Origin: SCN-69-37 sp044507065
GTDB taxonomy: Bacteria > Acidobacteriota > Vicinamibacteria > Vicinamibacterales > SCN-69-37
NCBI GenBank assembly: GCA_044507065.1
Contig: JBIQJY010000009.1
Location: 14,437-78,436 of the forward strand
DNA: 64,000 bases
Direction: 5' to 3'
Part shown: piece after piece, positions 19,287-28,000 of the stretch
Layout: the number at the start of each line of letters is the position of its first letter
Numbering within the stretch: the stretch's first letter is position 1
Notes under the pieces: model-generated
What the model was told of the DNA's origin: nothing
Database searches by the model: none
Seen by the model: the letters and a program-made list of their open reading frames with translations, nothing else
Program-made: the position numbers and the translations under genes

Positions 19287-19966
19287 CGCCGCGCGTGCTG
19301 CTCGTCGAGGACGATCTGTCGCTCGGGCAGACGCTGTACGAACGGCTGCAGAAGGAGAAGCTCGACGTCAGCTGGGCGCAGACGGTGGCGGCCGCCGAAG
19401 CGGCACTCGAATCCGGAAGCTGGGATCTTGCCGTTGTCGACGTGAAGCTGCCGGACGGATCCGGATTCGGCCTCGCGCGACACATCAAGCGCACGTCGCT
19501 CACGCCGGTGATGTTCATGACGGCGCTCAACTCGGCCGAGAACCGGCTCGAGGGTTTCGAGATTGGCGCGGACGAATACCTGCCCAAGCCGTTCCACCTC
19601 AAGGAGTTCATCCTTCGGGTGCGCCACGTGCTGGCCACGCAGCGCACACCGAAAGTCCTCGACGTCCGCGGCCGGCGCATCGACCTGCACGCACTCAGCG
19701 TCACCGGGCCCGGCGGAGAACGTGTGTTCCTGCAGATTCGCGACGCCCGCGTGCTCCGGCTGCTGATTGCCGCCGCGCCGAACGTCGTCGACCGCGCCGA
19801 AGTACTCGACCGCGTGTGGGGCCACGATCAGTACCCGACGACGCGCGCCGTCGACAACAGCATCGTGCGCATCCGTCAGGCCCTCGGCGATGACGAGGGC
19901 GAGTTGATCCGATCGGTCCGCGGCGTGGGTTATCAGTGGACGCCGGCTGTCGAGGAACAGACATGA
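19283..19966 (+). CDS. OmpR/PhoB-family response regulator inside the hem operon
   Basis: The product has 227 residues. The receiver domain has acidic D10/D11, phospho-acceptor D53 (VVDVKLPDGSG) and K102 (LPKPFHLKEF). The C-terminal winged helix shows DRAEVLDRVWGHDQYPTTRAVDNS and RSVRGVGYQW, typical of the OmpR class. ATGA overlaps join it to the kinase before and hemE after, so it can hardly be expressed apart from the haem enzymes. It may regulate the operon's own promoter or hemH, or haem-using respiratory genes elsewhere. No direct binding repeats are visible near 13800-13878. Confidence 0.94.
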   Translation: MTPRVLLVEDDLSLGQTLYERLQKEKLDVSWAQTVAAAEAALESGSWDLAVVDVKLPDGSGFGLARHIKRTSLTPVMFMTALNSAENRLEGFEIGADEYLPKPFHLKEFILRVRHVLATQRTPKVLDVRGRRIDLHALSVTGPGGERVFLQIRDARVLRLLIAAAPNVVDRAEVLDRVWGHDQYPTTRAVDNSIVRIRQALGDDEGELIRSVRGVGYQWTPAVEEQT

Positions 19967-20991
19967 ATCGTTTCGTGCGTGCAATCGCTCGCGAGCGTCT
20001 CGATGTGCCGCCCATCTGGCTGATGCGGCAGGCCGGGCGCTACCAGCGTTCCTACCAGGCGCTCCGGCGTCGGCACACCTTCGAGCAACTGTGCCGCGAG
20101 CCGCACCTGGCCGCACGCGTGGCGCTCGACTCGGTGGATCAGTTCGACTTCGACGCCGCAATCCTCTTCAGCGACCTGCTGTTCCCGCTCGACGCACTGG
20201 GACTGCCGGTCAGTTACGACGATGGCGGACCGAAGCTGGCCCGACGCCTCGACGCGGCGCGGCTCCCGAAGCTGCGCGACGTGGACCAGGCCGCCGCGCG
20301 CCTGGCGTTTCAGGCCGAGGCCACCGCGCTCACACGCTTCGAACTGTCCCCGTCGAAAGGGCTGGTCGGGTTCATCGGCGGCCCGTGGACGCTGTTTGTC
20401 TACGCCGTCGAGGGGACGCATGCCGGATCGCTCGTCGCGGCGAAGACGTCCATGCCGCTCTATCGCCAGTTCGCCCGCATCCTCGTGCCGCTGCTCGAGC
20501 GGGCCGCACGGGCGCAGCTCGAGGCGGGCGCCGACATGGTGATGGTGTTCGATACGGCAGCCGGTGAGCTCGCGCCAGCCGACTTCCGCCGGCTGCTCGC
20601 CCCGGATCTGCGCCGGCTGTCGGCTGCGCTGCCGGGCCGGCTGGGCTACTTCGCCCGCGGCATCCAGGCCGCCCATCTCGGCGGCAGCGCGTCGACGCGC
20701 GACATCGGCGACTGGCTGGGACTCGGCGTCGACTGGCGCTGGGACATCGCGTCGGTCATCGGGACACGGGGCCGCTCGGGGTTCGTCCAGGGCAATTTCG
20801 ATCCCGCCAGGCTGCACCTGACGGGTGCCGCCCTGCGGCGCGCAATCGGCGACTACCTCGCCCCGATTGCCGCCCTGTCACCGGCGCGCCGGCGCGGGTG
20901 GATCTGCGGGCTTGGGCACGGCGTGCTGCCCGGGACCCCGGAAACGAGCGTGCGCGACTTCGTTCGGTTCGTCCGGAGGCAGCTGGCATGA
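19963..20991 (+). CDS. hemE: Uroporphyrinogen decarboxylase
   Basis: The product has 342 residues, the typical length. It removes four acetate carboxyls from uroporphyrinogen III to give coproporphyrinogen III, with no cofactor. The signature PPIWLMRQAGRYQRSY near residue 16 holds the arginines that bind substrate. ILFSDLLFPLDALG carries the catalytic aspartate. GFIGGPWTLFVYAVEG is the second signature. Near the C-terminus GLGHGVLPGTPETSVRDF matches the conserved NLGHG tract with the first residue changed to G. ATG 19963 shares ATGA with the response regulator stop. hemN follows with the same overlap. Confidence 0.97.
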   Translation: MNRFVRAIARERLDVPPIWLMRQAGRYQRSYQALRRRHTFEQLCREPHLAARVALDSVDQFDFDAAILFSDLLFPLDALGLPVSYDDGGPKLARRLDAARLPKLRDVDQAAARLAFQAEATALTRFELSPSKGLVGFIGGPWTLFVYAVEGTHAGSLVAAKTSMPLYRQFARILVPLLERAARAQLEAGADMVMVFDTAAGELAPADFRRLLAPDLRRLSAALPGRLGYFARGIQAAHLGGSASTRDIGDWLGLGVDWRWDIASVIGTRGRSGFVQGNFDPARLHLTGAALRRAIGDYLAPIAALSPARRRGWICGLGHGVLPGTPETSVRDFVRFVRRQLA

Positions 20992-22337
20992 CGCTTTCCG
21001 ACCTGCTCGAGAAGTACGACGTCCCGGTTCCGCGGTACACGAGTTACCCCACGGTGCCGCAGTGGCACGACACGCCGTCGATCGACGAGTGGGCGTTGTC
21101 GCTCGCGCAGGCGGCCGCCGCGCCTTCCGCCTCGTTGTCGATGTACGTGCACCTGCCGTTCTGCGAGTCGCTGTGCTCGTTCTGCGGGTGCAACAACGTC
21201 ATCACGCGCGATCACGGCCGCGAGGCGCCCTACGTCGACACCGTGCTGGCCGAGCTGCGCGCCTACCTCTCGCGCGTCCCCCCACTGGCCGGACAGCCGT
21301 TCCAGCAGCTGCATCTTGGCGGCGGGACGCCGACGTTCCTCTCGGCGGCGTCGCTCGTGAAGCTGGTGCGGGGGATCTACGCACTCCTTCCACCCGATCC
21401 GGGCGGGTTCGAAGGCTCGATCGAGGTCGACCCGCGCGTCACGACCGACGAACAGCTCGCGGCCCTTCGCGACCTCGACTTCCGGCGCGTGTCCCTCGGC
21501 GTGCAGGACGTGGACGCCGAGGTGCAGCGGCTGGTCAATCGCATCCAGCCAATCGAGATGACCGAACGGATCTGCGCAACGGCCCGCGCGCTCGGTTACG
21601 AGTCGGTGAACCTCGACCTCATCTACGGGCTGCCGGGCCAGACTCCGGCCACAATCGCGACGCTGGCCGACGCGGTCGTGCGGCTCAATCCCGATCGGCT
21701 CGCCGTTTACAGCTTCGCGCGCGTGCCGTGGATCAAGCCGGCGCAGCGCCGGTTCAAGGACGACCAGATTCCCACGGGCGCCGAGAAGCGCGCGCTCTAC
21801 GAGGCGATCCGGGCGCCGCTCGTGGCGGCCGGGTACGTCGAGATCGGCCTCGATCATTTCGCGCGTCCATCCGACGCGCTGGCCACCGCGGCCGACGAGG
21901 GACGACTGCATCGGAACTTCATGGGCTATACCGAGGTGCGCACGACGACACTGCTCGGCCTCGGCGTGAGCGCGATCTCCGAGACGCCCGACTGCTACCA
22001 CCAGAACGAGAAGGTGCTCACGACCTACGAGCAGCGTGTGCATGCAGGCGAGATTCCGACGCTGCGCGGGCACCGGCTCTCGGCCGACGACCAGGGTCGG
22101 CGCGACCGGATTGCCGCGCTCATGACGCGTTTCCGCGCGCCCATCTCCGCGGGCGGGATCACCGCCGACGCGACGCGCATGGCCGAACTGGCCGCCGACG
22201 GACTCATCGAGGTGGCCGGCGACGACATGGTGGTGCCCGGCCGCGGCCGCGCGTTTCTGCGCAACATCGCCACGGCGTTCGACGCCCATCTCCCGGGTCA
22301 GGATCCCACGCGGCCCACCTATTCGACATCCGCATGA
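20988..22337 (+). CDS. hemN: Oxygen-independent coproporphyrinogen III oxidase
   Basis: The product has 449 residues, near the length of true HemN and longer than HemW. It is a radical SAM enzyme that decarboxylates coproporphyrinogen III to protoporphyrinogen IX without oxygen. The cluster motif is C59ESLC63SFC66GC68, with the extra fourth cysteine seen in genuine HemN, and is preceded by YVHLPF. HLGGGTPTFL and a NLDLIYGLPGQT segment are conserved. The N-terminal YDVPVPRYTSYPTVPQW is also HemN-like rather than HemW-like. ATG 20988 overlaps hemE by ATGA. Pairing with an FAD-type HemY downstream mixes an anaerobic and a normally oxygen-dependent step. Confidence 0.96.
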   Translation: MTLSDLLEKYDVPVPRYTSYPTVPQWHDTPSIDEWALSLAQAAAAPSASLSMYVHLPFCESLCSFCGCNNVITRDHGREAPYVDTVLAELRAYLSRVPPLAGQPFQQLHLGGGTPTFLSAASLVKLVRGIYALLPPDPGGFEGSIEVDPRVTTDEQLAALRDLDFRRVSLGVQDVDAEVQRLVNRIQPIEMTERICATARALGYESVNLDLIYGLPGQTPATIATLADAVVRLNPDRLAVYSFARVPWIKPAQRRFKDDQIPTGAEKRALYEAIRAPLVAAGYVEIGLDHFARPSDALATAADEGRLHRNFMGYTEVRTTTLLGLGVSAISETPDCYHQNEKVLTTYEQRVHAGEIPTLRGHRLSADDQGRRDRIAALMTRFRAPISAGGITADATRMAELAADGLIEVAGDDMVVPGRGRAFLRNIATAFDAHLPGQDPTRPTYSTSA

Positions 22338-23518
22338 AATCCGCGCGCGTCGTCGGCGCCGGTCTGAGCGGACTGGCCGCGGCATGGTGCCTGCGGGATG
22401 CCGGCTTCGACGTGGAGGTCATCGAGGCCGCCGAAGAGCCGGGCGGCCTCATCGGCACGATGCACACGCCACACGGTCCTGTCGAGCGCGCGGCGAATGC
22501 CTTCGTCTGGACCGAGACGACAGCCGCATGGTTCGCGCGCCTCCACATCGCGCCGTCATTCCCGCTCGATGCCAGCCGTCACCGGTTCATCTATCGCGAC
22601 GGCCATCCGCGGCGATGGCCCCTGCGCCGCGGCGAGACGTTTGCAATGGGTGCGAGAGCCGGATGGACGTACCTGACGCGACGGATGCGGCCGCGGCCCG
22701 GCGAAACCGTTGCGGCCTTTGTCAGCCGCGTGGCGGGACCGGCCGCCGTCGCCTGGTTCGTTGCGCCCGCCCTCCAGGGCATCTACGGCGCCCCGGCGGA
22801 TCAGCTGTCGGCCGAGGCCGTGTTCGGCGGATGGCGGCGCGCACGTGGCGGCAGCGCCGCGCCGCCCGGCGGCATGGGCGAGTTCATCGACCGGCTCTAC
22901 CAGGCGCTGTGCGCGCGTGGCGTGTCATTCTCGTTCGGGGCGCCGGTCGACTACATCGGTGGCGCGCTGCCCACGGTGGTCGCGACCCACGCGCGCGCCG
23001 CCGCCGCGCTCGTCGCACCGCACGCGCCGGCGCTCGGCTCGGCGCTCGGGCGCGTGCGGCTCTCCGGGCTCGAGACCGTCACCGCATTCTTCGAGCCGCG
23101 CCCCGACGACATCGCCGGTTTCGGCGTGCTCTTCCCGCGCGGCTGCGGCATCGACGCGCTTGGCGTGCTGTTCAACACGAGCATCTTCCCGGGACGAGGC
23201 ACGCAGCGGTCCGAAACGTGGATCTACTCGCTCGCCGACGGTGCCTCCGCGGCGCCGGCCGCCGACCGTGTGTCGGCCGATCGCGAAGTCCTGACGGGTC
23301 GACGCCAGGTGCCGCTTGGCCTGTTCGCCACGACCCGGCCCGAAGCCCTGCCCGTCTACGACGCAGGCATTGTCGCGGTGCAGGCCCACGTCGCGGAACT
23401 GCCGCCGTGGCTCGCGCTCTCCGGCAACTACCTCGGCCAGATTGGCGTGTCGACGCTGCTCGCTCGGGCGGAAACGACGGTGGCTTCGCTCATCGCCCGG
23501 GCGTCCGCCCGACGCTGA
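22334..23518 (+). CDS. hemY: Protoporphyrinogen oxidase, FAD type
   Basis: The product has 394 residues, shorter than the 450-470 usual for HemY. ARVVGAGLSGLAAAWCLRDA (5-24) followed by VEVIEAAEEPGG is the FAD-binding Rossmann motif. The C-terminal SGNYLGQIGVSTLLARAE is the second FAD-contact region. It oxidises protoporphyrinogen IX to protoporphyrin IX, the substrate of HemH. ATG 22334 shares ATGA with hemN. The last 91 bases overlap, antisense, the end of the radical SAM gene. Position as the last gene of a complete haem operon supports PPO over other flavin amine oxidases. Membrane association is likely but no transmembrane helix is seen. Confidence 0.92.
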   Translation: MKSARVVGAGLSGLAAAWCLRDAGFDVEVIEAAEEPGGLIGTMHTPHGPVERAANAFVWTETTAAWFARLHIAPSFPLDASRHRFIYRDGHPRRWPLRRGETFAMGARAGWTYLTRRMRPRPGETVAAFVSRVAGPAAVAWFVAPALQGIYGAPADQLSAEAVFGGWRRARGGSAAPPGGMGEFIDRLYQALCARGVSFSFGAPVDYIGGALPTVVATHARAAAALVAPHAPALGSALGRVRLSGLETVTAFFEPRPDDIAGFGVLFPRGCGIDALGVLFNTSIFPGRGTQRSETWIYSLADGASAAPAADRVSADREVLTGRRQVPLGLFATTRPEALPVYDAGIVAVQAHVAELPPWLALSGNYLGQIGVSTLLARAETTVASLIARASARR

Positions 23519-25065
23519 GCTTCGACCGGCGCGGTCTGGAACGGTTCCACACGCACCTCGTCCGACCGGCTCGGCGGGAAGAACTCGCGTTCGCGTCGGC
23601 GAATGGCCTTGTAGCGGCGGAATGCCGCACGCTCATCCTCGAGCCGCAGCCAGGTGCGGAGTGTCGCCCCACGAAAGGTGTGGCGCAGCATGCGCAGGCC
23701 GTGGCGCAGCACGAAGACGGGATCATGCGCCACGACACGGGGCAGGTGCCGCACCTTCATCCACCGCTCGGCGCGCCAGCGCATGTATTCCACCTCCTCG
23801 GCCGCCATGTGCTCGGTGCGCACGACAGCCGTCGTTCCGTCGTACTCCGTGACGTCGTCGGATACGACGAGGCCGCGCGCACGGAAGTCCCGGGTCATCG
23901 GCGTGCCGGGGTACGGCGTGGGGTGCTGGATGTACGGCCAGTCGACGTAGCGTCGCGCGAAGGCCAGATTCGCCTCGATCGACTCGCGTGTGTCGTCCGG
24001 ATTGCCGACGATGAGGCCGCCGACGACGAGCATGCCGTGCCGGTGCAGCAGCTCCACCGCGCGGGTGGTCGCGTTGCCGACCGTGCGCCCGCCCTGCCGC
24101 TCGGCGTTCTTGGCGTTCGCGCGCAGAAAGGCGAGATCGCCCGCCACCACGTTCTCGATACCGAGGAACACGTAGCGGAAGCCCGCGGCGCGCATGCGGC
24201 CTGCCAGCGCGTCGCCACCCGACGCAAACGCGCTCGTCATGCCCTGCACGACGTAGTCGAGATCGTTCAGGCCGGCCGCCACGATCGCGTCGCAGAGTGC
24301 GCCGAAGCGCGCGACGTTCAACGTGATGTTGTCGTCGACGAGGAACACGGCGCGCGCGCCGCGATCGCGGGCATCGCGGATGTCGTCGATGACGCGCTCG
24401 ATGGGCCAGACGTGGAAATTGCGGCCGCGCATCTCGATGATCGAGCAGAAGCTGCAGTCGTACGTACATCCACGTGATGTCTCGACAATGTCGATGGGCC
24501 GGCCGAGCAGCGTGTAGCCGGCCAGGACGCGGGCGTCGCGCCGCGGCGGCTTCACCTCGCTGGCGAGGGCACTCACCGGGCGGGGCGGCGTGCGGACGAA
24601 CGCCGCGCCATCGCGGTACGACAGTCCGGGGACCCCGGCGGGACTTTCACCCCGCTCCAGTACCCGGAGCAGGTCGCGGAACGTGATGTCGCCTTCGCCG
24701 GACACAATCACGTCGACCCCCGACCCGGGTGTCTCCCACACCTCCGGCGCGAGGCTCGGGTCGTACCCGCCAACAACAACGAGGACGCCGGGCCTGACCG
24801 AGCGCACGAGATCGATGATGCGGCGGGCCGTCGCGCGCTGGAACGTCATCACCGAAAGACCGACGACGTCCGGTGCGCACTGGTCCATGAGGCGGAGCAC
24901 GGTGGCGGCCACGGCCTGCTGCGCCAGCACGAGATCCGCCACGGCGACGCGGTGGTGCGGATCGACGTTTCCGGCGAGCGAGGCCAGCGCACCATTCGGC
25001 ATCCGCATGGTGAGCGTGGGTGTGTGCTCGAACGAATCGGGCATGGAGAACAGCAGGACGTTCAT
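23428..25065 (-). CDS. B12-binding-domain radical SAM protein
   Basis: The product has 545 residues. Residues 1-160 form a cobalamin-binding-like domain (VVGLSVMTFQR, LVVVGGYDPSLAPEVW, VDVIVSGEGDITFRDLL), without the DxHxxG histidine. The radical SAM cluster motif is C200TYDC204SFC207 in ETSRGC. Later blocks (FLVDDNITLN, FLGIENV, VVGGLIVGNPDDT, YIQHPTPYPGTPM) match the BchE/HpnP-like superfamily. The substrate is unknown; C-methylation or ring chemistry is typical. AAGGAGG lies 5 bases before ATG 25065, the strongest ribosome site in the window. It converges on hemY and overlaps it by 91 bases, so its last 30 codons are read from the hemY antisense strand. Location beside the hem genes may or may not be meaningful. 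Confidence 0.85.
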   Translation of the reverse strand: MNVLLFSMPDSFEHTPTLTMRMPNGALASLAGNVDPHHRVAVADLVLAQQAVAATVLRLMDQCAPDVVGLSVMTFQRATARRIIDLVRSVRPGVLVVVGGYDPSLAPEVWETPGSGVDVIVSGEGDITFRDLLRVLERGESPAGVPGLSYRDGAAFVRTPPRPVSALASEVKPPRRDARVLAGYTLLGRPIDIVETSRGCTYDCSFCSIIEMRGRNFHVWPIERVIDDIRDARDRGARAVFLVDDNITLNVARFGALCDAIVAAGLNDLDYVVQGMTSAFASGGDALAGRMRAAGFRYVFLGIENVVAGDLAFLRANAKNAERQGGRTVGNATTRAVELLHRHGMLVVGGLIVGNPDDTRESIEANLAFARRYVDWPYIQHPTPYPGTPMTRDFRARGLVVSDDVTEYDGTTAVVRTEHMAAEEVEYMRWRAERWMKVRHLPRVVAHDPVFVLRHGLRMLRHTFRGATLRTWLRLEDERAAFRRYKAIRRREREFFPPSRSDEVRVEPFQTAPVEAQRRADARAMSEATVVSARASSVDTPIWPR

Positions 25066-25099
25066 CGAGCCCTCCTTGCGCGCGTCGACGCGCGTGCCG

Positions 25100-28000
25100 C
25101 TATGGCTGCGTCACACCGGCGAGTGCAGGCCGCGGCAGCGCGACCTGCCTGGCGCCACGCAGGTACGCAATGAGACTTCGCACGTCGTCGTCGTCGAGCT
25201 GCTGCAGCAGGCCTTCGGGCATCATCGACACGTCCGATGGCACGATGGCCTTGATGTCGCCGCGGGCGATCGACACGCGGTCGTTCGACGTCTGCACGGT
25301 CACGACGGCCGGATCCTGCACGTTGGCAATCCCGGCCACGATGCGTCCGTCGGCGAGTTCGACGGTGGTGGTGCGGTACGCGTTGGGAATCTCGGCGTTG
25401 GGGTCCACGATGTTGTGCAGCAGGTAGTCGAGGTTCGCCCGATTCGATCCGGTGATGTCCGGACCAATCGACCCGCCGTCGTCGAAGAGCGTATGACAGG
25501 CGGCGCACACGTCCCGGAACACCTCACGGCCCCGTGCGGTACGCGGCCGCGGCAGGTCGGCATCCTCGACGAGCGCCTTGTAGCGTTCGACGGCCGCGAG
25601 CGTCCCGGCTCGACTGCCCCGGGCGACTCCCCAGACCGATTCGAATGTCGTCGTGACGTCCGGCTGATCGAGCAGCCGGATCTGCCGCGCGATGTCGGCG
25701 GTGACGTCGCGCGCGGGCACGCGGCCCGCCACGATCGCATCCACCAGCGGCCGCGCGAAGTCCGGCCGGGCGGCCAGCGTCAGCAGGGCGTCGCGTTTCT
25801 CGGCGGGCGGCAGCGACGGGTAGATGTCGAGCAGCGCGGCGGGCGTCCGCACGTCGGCATAGGACGCGAGCCCGCGGATGGCGGCGGGGCGCAGCCGCCG
25901 GTCGCCGAGCGCGTTGATCAGCAGCGGCGGCAAGCCGGCGTCGCGCACGTTGAGCAGCGATGCGAGCGCCCGGCCGCGGGTATCGGCCGGCAGTGTCGTG
26001 TCGGCCAGCGTACGGCGGGCGTCAGCGACGGCCGCCGGGCTGCCGAACGTCAGGGCGAGCGCCTGCACGTCGGCCCGGATGCGCGCGTTCTGGCTCGCCG
26101 CGAGTCGGCGCTCGACGGCGTCCCACTTGTCCGGCAGTTTCACCTGGCGCTGGCCGACAAACGCCGCCTTCATCCCCGCGAGCATGGCGACGGTGCGATC
26201 GTCATCATCGATCGTGGCGAGCGTCGCGGCGAGCAGGTCGACGGCCGCACCAGTCCCGAGGGCGGCCACGCGCCGCGCCGTGAACTCGAGCGCACGCGGC
26301 GCCGACGACTCGAGCGCAAGAGCCAGCGCGCCGTGCATGTCGGCGGCAACAAGCGGCTCGGTCGCATACCAGAGCATCATCGGCAGGTTGTGGTCCCCGG
26401 CCGTCACACTCGCGTGCAGTGCCTCGACAATGCCCCAGCGCTGCAGCGGGCCCAACCGCTGCGCGGCACTCGCCAGGTAGAGGCGCACGACAGGCGATTC
26501 GTCCTGACGAGCCGCCTCGGCAAGCCGCCCCGCGAGTCGCCGGGAAATGCCGCCGTCCTCTGTGGCGAGTTGCACGGCCCAGGCGCGCAGCTGCGGGTCC
26601 TCGTCGTCGAGCAGCGTCATCATGTCCGCTTCGGTCAGGCCCGACACGACGTGCAGCGCCCAGAGCAGGCGCAGCCGCGCGGCGGTGCCCCCCGCGTCGA
26701 GCATGTCATCGGCACGCGCGACCGCGGGTGCGGGTCCGTCGAGTCCCAGCAGCGCGCGCAGCCGGGCCGTCGTCTCGGCCCGCAACGTGCCGAGCGCGGC
26801 TCGCTCCTGCAGGACGCGCCGCGCGTGACGCACGTGCCATTCGTTGCGACGCAGGAGCGACCGTACGAGCTCGGCGTCGGTGAGCGCCTGCACGTCCACG
26901 CGAGTCGTCGGCGTGTCGCCGTAGACGATCTTGAAGATGCGCCCGTTACCGCGATCCGGGACGTCGGGATTGTTGACGTGGCACTGTTCCTGGTCGTACC
27001 AGTCGATCAGATAGACCGATCCGTCCTGGTCGTACTGGAGGTTGATGACCTGGGATGCCGGATCGTTGAAGTCGAGGAAATCGTCGGCGTGCCGGCCGAC
27101 GTAGCCGCTGCCCTGCGGCTCGAGCACGTCCACGTTGATGCGCGCGCCGTGGATGTTGTTCATGAACGTCAGGCCGCGGTACCGATCGGGCCAGCTGGCG
27201 CCCTGGTAGACCATCAGTCCGGCATGCGCATGACCGCCGCCGGCCGCCTCGCTGCGGTTGTTGCCGGCCCACGGTGAACTGCCGATGTAGTGCAGGTGGT
27301 CGCCAATCGTCTCGAGGTTGGCGTAGAGGTGCGGATTGAAGTGCTCGCCGGCCTGCCGCTGATAACGACCGCCCTGGACGATGTGCCACAGGTGGGGAAT
27401 CACGCAGGCGACGGCGACGGCGTGACCGTTCTCGTTGAAGTCGAGGCCCCACGGGTTGCTCGTGCCCTCGGCGAACACCTCGAAGCGGTGCTTGGTCGGA
27501 TGGTACCGCCAGATGCCGGCGTTCAGCCGCTGCCGATCGACAACGGCCGTGCCCGGCGCGCCCACGACGCTGTGGGTGAAGACGCCGTGCGCGCCGTAGA
27601 GCCAGCCGTCCGGCCCCCAGATGAAGCTGTTGAGCGTTTCGTGCGTGTCTTCGTAGCCCCAGCCGTCGAGCAGCACGCGCGGCGGACCGGCGGGTTTCGG
27701 CTCGGCTCCATCGGCAAGCGGAATGAAGAGCAGGTAGGGCGCGGCGCCCACCCAGACGCCGCCGAATCCCACCTCCAGACCGCTCACGAGGTTCAGGTCG
27801 TCGACGAAGACCGTCCGTCGATCGAAGTCGTGGTCACCGTCGGTGTCCTCGAACACCAGAATCCGGTCCCTGCCCTGCCCTTCGGGACGACGCTCGGGAT
27901 AGGCGTAGGCTTCGGCAACCCACACGCGGCCGCGATCGTCGATGGCAAAGGCAATCGGCTGGCGCACGTCCGGCTCCCCGGCAAACAGTTCGGCGCGAAA

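Noticed and set aside
24590..27277. A frame of nearly 900 codons on the plus strand across the radical SAM and giant cytochrome genes.
   Set aside because: It crosses two well-supported minus-strand genes, shows no domain and has the composition of an antisense shadow.
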